Assembly: GCA_000183865.1 (NCBI GenBank)
Contig: CM001047.1
Coordinates: forward strand, 2,136,639 to 2,149,820
Length of the DNA stretch: 13,182 nt
From: Listeria marthii FSL S4-120
Lineage (GTDB): Bacteria; Bacillota; Bacilli; Lactobacillales; Listeriaceae
Reading direction: 5' to 3'
A program made the translations under genes and the position numbers. How positions within the stretch are numbered: the stretch's first letter is position 1; each line of letters starts with the position of its first letter. Shown here piece after piece: positions 7,336 through 13,182 of the stretch. The notes below the pieces were generated by a model. That model was not told the DNA's origin, ran no database searches, and saw nothing but the letters and a program-made list of their open reading frames with translations.

Positions 7336-8238
7336 GTGACGCTTGAACTACATAATGTGACGAAGAATTTTGGAACTAAAGTCGCGGTTAATGATTTATC
7401 GTTTCGCGTAGAACCAGGAAAAATACTCGGATTAATCGGACAAAATGGCGCTGGTAAAACAACTACCTTTCGTCTTATTTTGCATTTTTTAGAAGCAACT
7501 TCTGGGAAAATTACGTGGGACGGCAAAGAAGTAAGTAAAATTGATCCAAATATTATCGGCTATTTGCCTGAAGAACGCGGTTTATACCCAAATGTCACCA
7601 TTGAAGAACAGTTGATATTTTTCGCCGAATTAAAAGGGTATCCAAAACAAAAAATTAAAGCAGAAATTGATGATTGGCTTGAACGCGCCGAAATCGTCGG
7701 TAAAAAAACAGACTTAATCAAAACACTATCCAAAGGAAATCAACAGAAAATCCAGCTGTTAAGTACGATTATTCATCAACCAAAACTAGTTATTTTAGAT
7801 GAACCATTTAGTGGACTTGACCCTGTCAATGCAGAGATTTTGAAGAAATTTGTATTTGATTTGCGTGCTTCTGGAGCGGCAATTATTTTCTCCAGCCACC
7901 GCATGGAAAATGTCGAGGAGCTTTGTGATTCCCTTTTAATGCTCAAAAAAGGAAACGTGGTACTTCAAGGAACGACCGAATCAGTAAAATCGGTATTCGG
8001 TCGCAAACGGATTTTGATTGAATCCAATCATACGGCGGACGAACTAGCCGCATTGCCAGAGGTGTTACGTGTAGAGAAGCATCGTGACGGCGTTCTTCAA
8101 CTTGAAATTGCCGAAGAAGCAGATGCAGAGAAGATTTTTGACTACGTGGCAAAAGATGGTTTCATCCAAACATTCAGCCTCCAAGCTCCAACGCTCGAAG
8201 AAATTTTCAAATGGAAGGCTGGTGAATCTCATGAGTAA
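7336..8238 (+). CDS. ABC transporter ATP-binding protein (YhaQ/NatA-like)
   Basis: This 300-residue ATPase of an ABC-2 type exporter has Walker A GQNGAGKTT (35-43), Q-loop region GYLPEERGLY (75-84, where the usual Gln is part of a LPEERG form seen in this subfamily), signature LSKGNQQ (131-137), Walker B LVILDEP (151-157) and switch His188. A C-terminal extension (about 215-300) with the sequence TLEEIFKWKAG is typical of the NatA/YhaQ subfamily. It should act as a dimer energising the permease encoded next. The start is GTG at 7336-7338, seven bases after AAAGGGG; the overlapping ATG at 7334 is out of frame and stops at once. The substrate is unknown: relatives are linked to sodium, peptide or drug export. 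Confidence 0.9.
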   Translation: MTLELHNVTKNFGTKVAVNDLSFRVEPGKILGLIGQNGAGKTTTFRLILHFLEATSGKITWDGKEVSKIDPNIIGYLPEERGLYPNVTIEEQLIFFAELKGYPKQKIKAEIDDWLERAEIVGKKTDLIKTLSKGNQQKIQLLSTIIHQPKLVILDEPFSGLDPVNAEILKKFVFDLRASGAAIIFSSHRMENVEELCDSLLMLKKGNVVLQGTTESVKSVFGRKRILIESNHTADELAALPEVLRVEKHRDGVLQLEIAEEADAEKIFDYVAKDGFIQTFSLQAPTLEEIFKWKAGESHE

Positions 8239-9466
8239 ATTTTGGGTGATAACCAAGCAAGTTTACAAAAGACGTGTAAAAACTAAATCATTTTTAATTT
8301 CGCTACTCTTTCCTGTTTTAATTGCCGCACTCATCGCGGGCATTCCGAAAATGGTGGATTACTTTGATTCTACTAGCGATGTTACTAAAATCGCCGTGCT
8401 GTCTGATGATCCAGTTTTCGAAAAAGCATTAGCCGCAGACAAAAACCATTTCAAAGTAAATACGGATATCAACGACAAAAAAGCTGCCCAGTCTGCTTTG
8501 AAAAATGGCAAAATAGACGGATTTGTCACGATTACGGAAGAAAACGATACAGTTGGCGCGGTTTATACAACCCAAGAAACAGCTGGACAAGACGTGATTA
8601 CGCGTTTAACAGAAGATCTGACAGCTACCAAAATCGCCGAAAAAGCTGCTGCATATAAAATTACCAATGCGCAATTGCAGTCGATTACGTCCCCTGTTTC
8701 TGTAACCAATGATTTAGAGTCCAACAATCAGCTTACTAACCACGAAAAAGATGTCATGAGCGCAGCCGTACTTGTTTTAACGCTTGTTATCTTCATTTTC
8801 GTTATGAGCTACGCAAACATTGTTGCATCTGAAATCGCTACAGAAAAAGGTACACGCATTATGGAAGTCATTTTATCGAGTGTATCGGCGACAACGCACT
8901 TATTCGCCAAATTAACAGCAATTATTTTTATGCTTCTGACACAAATTGGTTTTTATGTCGTTTGCGGCGCGGTCGTTCTGATTGCTGGTCGTAACACGGA
9001 AATGGTCCAAAATGTCTTAGATCAAATTGCCGTTTTCCCAGCATATTACCTTGTGCTAAATCTACTATTTGTTATTTTAGGTTTATTGTTATATATTTTA
9101 CTCGCAGCAATGATTGGTTCGATGGTCCCAAATGTCGAAACCGTTGCCCAATTTATTTATCCAATGACAATTCTCGCTATTATCGGCTACTGGGGATCCA
9201 TTGCAGCAGCTAATGCACCTGACAATTTACTCGTTATCATCGGTTCGTACATTCCAACCTTTTCACCGATGATGATGCTAGCGCGAATGGACTTATTATC
9301 CGTTTCAACTATCGGTATTTTTAGTTCACTCGCCATTCTCCTTGCGAGCGTTATCGGCGCCTTTTTCCTCACCGTTCGCCTGTACCAAGGAAATGTCCTG
9401 CTATACAGCAACGATGGCTTGTGGAAAACATGGAAAACCTCGCTATCCTATGCAAAAAGAAAATAA
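8231..9466 (+). CDS. ABC-2 type transporter permease (YhaP/NatB-like)
   Basis: A 411-residue membrane protein with ABC-2 permease topology: TM1 (about 21-40), a large extracytoplasmic domain (about 45-170), then about five hydrophobic segments from residue 178 to 383, ending in a basic tail. The cytoplasmic loop SEIATEKGTRIMEVILSS (about 200-217) after TM2 is characteristic of this family and likely contacts the ATPase. I place the start at ATG 8231-8233, overlapping the ATPase stop by 8 nt, which implies translational coupling. A longer in-frame opening from 8084 lies inside the ATPase gene and lacks permease similarity. Together the two genes form a complete exporter without a separate solute-binding protein. 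Confidence 0.9.
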   Translation: MSKFWVITKQVYKRRVKTKSFLISLLFPVLIAALIAGIPKMVDYFDSTSDVTKIAVLSDDPVFEKALAADKNHFKVNTDINDKKAAQSALKNGKIDGFVTITEENDTVGAVYTTQETAGQDVITRLTEDLTATKIAEKAAAYKITNAQLQSITSPVSVTNDLESNNQLTNHEKDVMSAAVLVLTLVIFIFVMSYANIVASEIATEKGTRIMEVILSSVSATTHLFAKLTAIIFMLLTQIGFYVVCGAVVLIAGRNTEMVQNVLDQIAVFPAYYLVLNLLFVILGLLLYILLAAMIGSMVPNVETVAQFIYPMTILAIIGYWGSIAAANAPDNLLVIIGSYIPTFSPMMMLARMDLLSVSTIGIFSSLAILLASVIGAFFLTVRLYQGNVLLYSNDGLWKTWKTSLSYAKRK

Positions 9467-9482
9467 AGAAAGTTGGTAAATT

Positions 9483-9956
9483 ATGCAAATTAGACTATCT
9501 AAGCGCGAAGATGCTGCTTCTATGATTGAGTTAGAACATTTAGTTTGGACGCCGGGAACAACACCCGGCAATATCCATTTTGATAGCGAGGCAGACTTTT
9601 TACTTAAATGCCCTCCAGGTTCCAAAATTGTTGTTGCAACTGAGGATAAAGTCGTTGGGATTCTTGGCTACAAGTCCCCTATCCCGCTCTCGTCCAACCA
9701 ACACGTTGTCGAAATTGATATCGCTGTCCATCCTGACTTCCAACGTGCTGGCATTGGTCAGCTTTTAATGGACAAAATGAAAGAAGTAGCGCGTGAAAAA
9801 GGCTATGTTAAAATTGCCTTGCGTGTTCTATCCATTAATAAAAAAGCGATTCACTTTTATGAAAAAAATGGCTTTAAACATGAAGGTTTGCTAGAAAAAG
9901 AATTTATTATTCAAGACGAATATGTCGATGATATTTTAATGGCTTATTTCCTCTGA
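9483..9956 (+). CDS. GNAT-family N-acetyltransferase
   Basis: This 157-residue cytoplasmic acetyltransferase shows the acetyl-CoA pyrophosphate-binding motif A (about 78-92, VHPDFQRAGIG, the Q/RxxGxG/A signature) and the C-terminal motif B region (NKKAIHFYEKNGFKHEG, about 119-135). The sequence resembles the RimI/PhnO-like small-molecule or peptide acetyltransferases but does not fix the acceptor. It starts 16 nt after the permease stop with a weak Shine-Dalgarno, so it is probably co-transcribed with the exporter. No convincing terminator separates it from the sRNA gene downstream, so some read-through is possible. Confidence 0.9.
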   Translation: MQIRLSKREDAASMIELEHLVWTPGTTPGNIHFDSEADFLLKCPPGSKIVVATEDKVVGILGYKSPIPLSSNQHVVEIDIAVHPDFQRAGIGQLLMDKMKEVAREKGYVKIALRVLSINKKAIHFYEKNGFKHEGLLEKEFIIQDEYVDDILMAYFL

Positions 9957-10013
9957 CAAAAGGCCTGGCTTAAAATGCAAACTATGACTTTATAATCATT
10001 TTACGAATAAAGC

Positions 10014-10038
10014 GTTTACATTTATTTAGAACGGTTAT
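10014..10038 (+). promoter_or_regulatory. Sigma-B dependent promoter of the sRNA
   Basis: GTTT (10014-10017), a 15-nt spacer, then GGTTAT (10033-10038). This fits the Listeria/Bacillus sigma-B consensus GTTT-N13-15-GGGWAT with one -10 mismatch. Transcription is expected to start near 10045. Confidence 0.8.
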
Positions 10039-10074
10039 ATATAGAGTACAACGAACAAATAAAAGGTGATGCGA

Positions 10075-10101
10075 ATGACAAAAACTTGGTGTACAAGCTG
10101 A
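10075..10101 (+). CDS. Possible eight-codon ORF in the 5' end of the sRNA
   Basis: An AUG at 10075-10077 follows AAAAGGTGAT (10061-10070) by four bases, the spacing of a near-ideal Firmicute ribosome binding site, and starts a short ORF encoding MTKTWCTS, ending at UGA 10099-10101. The stop codon sits in the left arm of a hairpin (AAGCTGA 10095-10101 with TCAGCTT 10110-10116). This could be a translated leader peptide or dual-function element within the sRNA, or chance. At eight codons, coding statistics cannot decide. Confidence 0.35.
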   Translation: MTKTWCTS

Positions 10102-10524
10102 TTTTTTTCTCAGCTTTGTCATATGCCGGCAAAACGTCTGGTGAAGGATTGTAAGTGTCAAAATAGCTATGGTTAGCTGACAGGAGGAAGGCGAGGAGTA
10201 TACGCCGCGTCAAGGACTTTACGCTAGCTTAGTTGTAGGAAGACGGAATTTCGTTACGTCGCTCGTTTATCAATATTTTTATCCTCACTACATTGGTAAA
10301 TAAGCGAATAAAGTATCGTATCATTCATGGCCACTATTTAAGCAAGTTACGGGCGCTCATTTATTCGTAAGTTAGAATATCTTGAGAAGTAAGTAGCAAG
10401 ACAAATAATTCGCCTACTTGTTTGAAAATGCCTCACCGTTTTCCGATTGTTGTATGTTTATTCAGAAACATCCAGACATGGTCCGGCCCATCAGATGAGT
10501 GGCAAGACAAGCTCATCCGAAAAG

Positions 10525-10563
10525 AAAAACCCCGTGTGACGAAATTGTCATACGGGGTTTTTT
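10525..10563. terminator. Strong bidirectional terminator shared by the sRNA and the GntR-type gene
   Basis: The arm 10530-10540 (CCCCGTGTGAC) pairs with 10547-10557 (GTCATACGGGG), with one G-U wobble and a 6-nt loop. It is flanked by A5 (10525-10529) on the left and T6 (10558-10563) on the right. It ends the rightward sRNA. Read leftward it also has a hairpin plus U-tract, and the GntR-type gene's stop codon (10548-10550) is inside the stem. Confidence 0.95.
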
Positions 10564-11213
10564 GATTCTGAAAACAAGATAGAGATATTTTTATCATAAA
10601 ATCTTTGAATGACTAAGTGGCATTTTTCAAATTCTTTTGCTTCTAGATGTGTCACTAATTCTTCTAGCGTTTCTGTCACGTCCATCGTAAAATCTTCAAA
10701 AAGTGGCTTTTCATTCTCATTCTTCATATTTCGCAGCGTTTGGCTAAGAATATCGATATTTTTCTCCATCGCCGGCATTTCAGTATAGTGAATCATACAA
10801 GCATAAAAGTTTTTCACATGATTAATAAATACATCTGTATCTTGTTCCGCAACAGCCAATTTGATATATACTAGCTCTTTACGAAGGCAAGTTGCGCAAA
10901 TTTCTGCGTCTTGTTCTTGTAGTTTTTGTACCGCATAATTCAGATGAAAAAAAGCTAACTTTACTCGTGATTTTTCGCGATGCTGGGCTTCACTATTCAC
11001 TGCAACTGAAAAACCATTTCCTCCGCTGTTTTTGCATAATATACCACTTTTATGTAAACAATGAAGCGCACTAAAAGCTACTCGTTTGCTGACCTGAAAT
11101 CGTTTCATGATGTCGTCTATATTCACTTTCTCGCCACTTTCCAAAGTGTTAGACATTATCTCATTCTTGATTTCTCCATAAATTGGATCTGCAACAAATC
11201 CACTTTTTTCCAT
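10548..11213 (-). CDS. GntR-type (FadR-like) transcriptional regulator
   Basis: A 221-residue protein with an N-terminal winged helix (about 8-72: IYGEIKNEIMSNTLESGEKV, then DIMKRFQVSKRVAFSALHCLHKSGIL) resembling the GntR DNA-binding domain, and an all-helical C-terminal part (about 85-215). That part is similar in layout to an FCD ligand domain, but the usual metal-binding Asp/His pattern is not clear to me, so the effector domain is divergent. I chose ATG 11211-11213, eight bases after AAAGAGG; a TTG further upstream at 11246 would add eleven residues without a ribosome binding site. The stop codon lies in the terminator shared with the sRNA. It is separated from the upstream membrane gene by a terminator, so it is likely transcribed alone. 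Target genes are unknown. Confidence 0.75.
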   Translation of the reverse strand: MEKSGFVADPIYGEIKNEIMSNTLESGEKVNIDDIMKRFQVSKRVAFSALHCLHKSGILCKNSGGNGFSVAVNSEAQHREKSRVKLAFFHLNYAVQKLQEQDAEICATCLRKELVYIKLAVAEQDTDVFINHVKNFYACMIHYTEMPAMEKNIDILSQTLRNMKNENEKPLFEDFTMDVTETLEELVTHLEAKEFEKCHLVIQRFYDKNISILFSESKNPV

Positions 11214-11350
11214 AATTTGAACCTCTTTAAATTTTATTGCTTTCAATGTTATATTTTACACGAAAAAATTCCATTTAGAGATGGCTTTTTGCGAAAAAAT
11301 GTGTCCATTACGTTACAAAATTGATTTCCAGCACATAACATTTCAATATA

Positions 11351-11378
11351 AAAAGCAGAGCCACAAAGCCCTACTTTT
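11351..11378 (-). terminator. Rho-independent terminator after the PfoR-like membrane gene
   Basis: Read leftward, AAAAGTAGGGC pairs with GCTCTGCTTTT (two G-U pairs, 6-nt loop) and is followed by TTTTTATATT-like sequence. It begins about 10 nt after the stop codon at 11388-11390. The remaining gap to the GntR-type gene (11214-11350) has no ORF that I support; it must hold that gene's promoter, for which I see only a weak -10 (TATAAC near 11228-11260). Confidence 0.75.
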
Positions 11379-11387
11379 CACATTATT

Positions 11388-12404
11388 CTACTGCAACTCA
11401 ATCGTTAAATCCCCTGTTTTCAAGCGTTCTCTTTTAACAAGAATCGGTCTGACAATAAGTGCAATAACACCTGGCAAGACAACTGCCACCAAAATAAAAG
11501 CAGCAAGTGTGCTGAATCCGTAATTTGCTATTAAATAAAGTGGTGCAACAAAGGCGCATAATCCGAGACCAGCAACTTCACTCGCGGCTTGAATATGAAA
11601 TACCATCACACCAAGAGGTCCAGCGATTAATGTCGTCAGTAACGGCACTAACATCAAACTAGGCTTTCTAATAATATTCGGCGTTTGTAATTTCGGTGTA
11701 CAGATAAGTTGCGCGAAAAACGCACCCCAGTTGTTGTCCCGATAGCTTAATACCGCAAATGATACAAATTGCACCGAGCAACCAATCAACGCCGCAGCAC
11801 TAGCTGTTGGATCAAGTTGAAGCGCAATCGCGAGCGCAGCAGATGAAGCCGGACTAAGTATCAGTAACCCAAACACAAAAGCAATAACCATCGATGAAAT
11901 CAGCGGCGAACCACCAATTAATGAACTAATTCCAAGACTTACAGAAGCTAAAATTGGCGCCATAATCTTTGCAAATAAAATACCGCTCAGTCCGCCTGCT
12001 AAAAGTGCTACGCCAGGAATTAAAATCATATCAAATTTCGTCTTCCCAGTGACTCTTTTCCCAGTCCAAACCGCCACAATAACGGCCAAAATAGCGCCCA
12101 CCGGTTCTCCGCTAGTAATCCCAACGCCACCACCAGCTAAAGTCACTACCGCCCCGCCGCCAATAACAGCAGATGCAGCCGCGCTTATCGTCACAAGCGT
12201 ATTCGCATGCAAGCACATCGCAATACCAACACCAATTCCCGGAATGAGCATCGTTTTACCAATCGCACCAATCGTTACAAGAAATGAAATTCCTGTCATC
12301 TGGCCAATCGTTTGCAACAGAAGCCCAATCCCAAGCGTTACAAGAACTGCATTCGCAATCCCCATAGAAGCCTTATAGGAACGATCTATAAAATATTCTT
12401 TCAT
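11388..12404 (-). CDS. PTS_EIIC_2 family membrane protein (PfoR-like), orphan
   Basis: This 338-residue, strongly hydrophobic protein has about eight to ten membrane segments and long Gly/Ala-rich stretches (for example AAASAVIGGGAVVTLAGGGVG, abbreviated here to its Gly/Ala character, about residues 75-95). The pattern matches the PTS_EIIC_2 family, which includes clostridial PfoR, named as a regulator of perfringolysin O expression but built like a PTS permease. No EIIA or EIIB partner is encoded nearby, so transport by PTS phosphorylation is not evident from context. The start ATG lies five bases after GGGGAG. It follows the LysR gene in the same direction after 71 nt, suggesting co-transcription. 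The substrate and true role are unknown. Confidence 0.75.
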   Translation of the reverse strand: MKEYFIDRSYKASMGIANAVLVTLGIGLLLQTIGQMTGISFLVTIGAIGKTMLIPGIGVGIAMCLHANTLVTISAAASAVIGGGAVVTLAGGGVGITSGEPVGAILAVIVAVWTGKRVTGKTKFDMILIPGVALLAGGLSGILFAKIMAPILASVSLGISSLIGGSPLISSMVIAFVFGLLILSPASSAALAIALQLDPTASAAALIGCSVQFVSFAVLSYRDNNWGAFFAQLICTPKLQTPNIIRKPSLMLVPLLTTLIAGPLGVMVFHIQAASEVAGLGLCAFVAPLYLIANYGFSTLAAFILVAVVLPGVIALIVRPILVKRERLKTGDLTIELQ

Positions 12405-12417
12405 TACTTCTCCCCTT

Positions 12418-12438
12418 CTAAAATGTATTCTTCCTCAT
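12418..12438 (-). CDS. Possible six-codon leader ORF before the PfoR-like gene
   Basis: Leftward AUG at 12436-12438 preceded by AAGGGAGTGAT and four bases, an almost ideal ribosome binding site, encodes MRKNTF and stops at UAG 12418-12420. The ribosome binding site of the membrane gene starts immediately after this stop, about 13 bases before its AUG. It could couple ribosome loading to the membrane gene, or be a chance ORF. Confidence 0.35.
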   Translation of the reverse strand: MRKNTF

Positions 12439-12475
12439 TGTAATCACTCCCTTGTTAAAAAGCTAGTTTTATTTA

Positions 12476-13182
12476 CTAATTTTCCTTTAAAAATGTTAAA
12501 AAGGTTTCCGCAATACGATTTTCCAATCTTTGTTTATTTTTCAATACTGAAAATTTCCGCATAAGGCTGCCCGCATCATTGAAAACGCGTAATTTTCCTT
12601 CTGTAATTTCCGTTTTAACGACGCATCTGGAAATAACTGTGTAGCCCATTCCCTCAAGCACCATTTGTTTGACCGCCATATTACTCCAGGCAACAACTTT
12701 TTCAGTAACATTCCAGCCATTCGTACTCAATACATGATCCAGATATTCGCGCGTTCCGGAACCTTCTTCTCGCGCAATCCAAGTAGCGCCTCGCTCAATT
12801 TCCGCAAGTGAACTATCTGCCCGACCAACAATACACATTTCGTCATCCGCAAAAGCACTTATCGCCAAATCTTTCTTGCTCACTTGGCCTTCAATAAGCC
12901 CAGCATCCACTTGAAGCAGTTCGACTTTATCAGCAATTTTAGCCGTATTTTCAATGATGAGTTCGATGGTAATATCTGGATAGTGCGCATGAAACTTCGC
13001 AATCAGCGCCGGCAAATAATACTCTCCTATCGTAAAACTCGCACCAATCCGCAGCCGTCCTTTTAAATGGTGGTGATACAAACTAATTTCATCTTCCACT
13101 TGTTTATACAAACCTTCTAATTGTTTCGCGCGGTGGTATAGTATTTCTCCCGTAGCTGTTAAAATAAACTTTTTCGCTTGCC
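12476..13182 (-). CDS. LysR-family transcriptional regulator, N-terminus outside the window
   Basis: The reading frame stays open to the window edge, and the visible 235 or so residues begin with FILTATGEILYHRAKQLE, the end of a LysR winged-helix domain, followed by the linker helix and the effector-binding domain (from about KGRLRIGASFTIGEYYLPALIAKFHAHYPDI). The helix-turn-helix itself and the start codon lie beyond 13182. A TTG near 13111 is an internal codon, not the start. The effector domain resembles the CysL/CysB-like branch, but the ligand is not determined. It sits directly upstream of the PfoR-like gene on the same strand, so the two may form one unit with the regulator autoregulating it. 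Confidence 0.88.
   Translation of the reverse strand, partial: QAKKFILTATGEILYHRAKQLEGLYKQVEDEISLYHHHLKGRLRIGASFTIGEYYLPALIAKFHAHYPDITIELIIENTAKIADKVELLQVDAGLIEGQVSKKDLAISAFADDEMCIVGRADSSLAEIERGATWIAREEGSGTREYLDHVLSTNGWNVTEKVVAWSNMAVKQMVLEGMGYTVISRCVVKTEITEGKLRVFNDAGSLMRKFSVLKNKQRLENRIAETFLTFLKEN

Larger units (their letters stand above)
10045..10563 (+). ncRNA. rli47: Sigma-B regulated small RNA Rli47 (SbrE)
   Basis: The gap of about 590 nt between the GNAT gene and the convergent GntR-type gene holds a sigma-B promoter, no conserved-length ORF, and a strong terminator about 520 nt downstream. Position, length and sigma-B control match the known L. monocytogenes sRNA Rli47/SbrE, reported between lmo2141 and lmo2142 and described as repressing ilvA translation during stress (from memory, not checked). 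Local stems include 10095-10101/10110-10116, 10260-10269/10297-10306, 10305-10312/10360-10367, 10391-10396/10414-10419 and 10494-10499/10512-10517. CCTCAC sequences (10283-10288 in a predicted loop, and 10431-10436) could pair with Shine-Dalgarno regions. Identity is by recognition and architecture, without alignment; the exact ends are estimates. Confidence 0.9.

Noticed and set aside
8084..8230. 49-residue N-terminal extension of the ABC permease
   Set aside because: It lies out of frame inside the ATPase gene; the ATG overlapping the ATPase stop gives a normal permease N-terminus.
9551..9569. GCCGGG/CCCGGC inverted repeat inside the GNAT gene
   Set aside because: A 6-bp stem with a 7-nt loop and no T-tract, within codons for a Pro-Gly-rich stretch; probably a coding coincidence.
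10022..10213. Leftward 63-codon open frame within the sRNA gene
   Set aside because: No ribosome binding site or recognisable domain, and it runs opposite to a well-supported sigma-B transcript, covering its promoter.
12049..12378. Rightward open frame opposite the PfoR-like gene
   Set aside because: Antisense shadow of a Gly/Ala-rich membrane protein; composition is explained by the complementary strand.

Overview
The window looks like chromosomal DNA from a low-GC Firmicute, almost certainly Listeria (L. monocytogenes or a close relative). Three things support this: AT-rich intergenic DNA with strong Shine-Dalgarno sequences, a gene order that I recall (no database check) as the L. monocytogenes EGD-e lmo2131-lmo2142 neighbourhood, and an intergenic sigma-B-type RNA gene that matches the Listeria small RNA Rli47/SbrE in position, length and architecture. 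I see no insertion sequence, CRISPR array, phage gene, rRNA or tRNA.

Layout. (1) 1-1970: two divergent Crp/Fnr-family regulators (the family of PrfA) separated by an AT-rich 478-nt gap; the rightward one ends at a bidirectional terminator. (2) 1974-7193: a leftward six-gene carbohydrate operon, transcribed as PRD/EIIB-containing activator, PTS EIIA, EIIB and EIIC of the fructose family, then two tandem class II ketose-bisphosphate aldolases. Its promoter has a near-consensus -10 and a poor -35 embedded in a near-perfect CcpA cre site, which suggests catabolite repression plus substrate-dependent activation. (3) 7273-9956: a divergent rightward unit encoding an ABC-2 type exporter (ATPase and permease, YhaQ/YhaP or NatA/NatB like) and a GNAT acetyltransferase. 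(4) 10014-10563: a sigma-B promoter, a noncoding RNA of about 520 nt and a strong terminator. (5) 10548-11213: a leftward GntR-type regulator whose stop codon lies inside the sRNA terminator hairpin. (6) 11351-13182: a leftward pair of a LysR regulator (its N-terminus is beyond the window) and an orphan PTS_EIIC_2/PfoR-like membrane protein, with a six-codon mini-ORF in front of the membrane gene.

How it works together. The PTS proteins would import and phosphorylate a fructose-like ketose or polyol, and the aldolases would cleave a derived ketose phosphate to trioses. The regulator can read PTS phosphorylation through its PRD and EIIB domains. No sugar kinase is encoded here, so the substrate and the exact intermediate are open.

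The most notable regulatory material is in the sRNA gene. It carries an eight-codon ORF with a near-ideal ribosome binding site at its 5' end. It also has a duplicated segment that could give two mutually exclusive folds around a loop containing CCTCAC, an anti-Shine-Dalgarno-like sequence.
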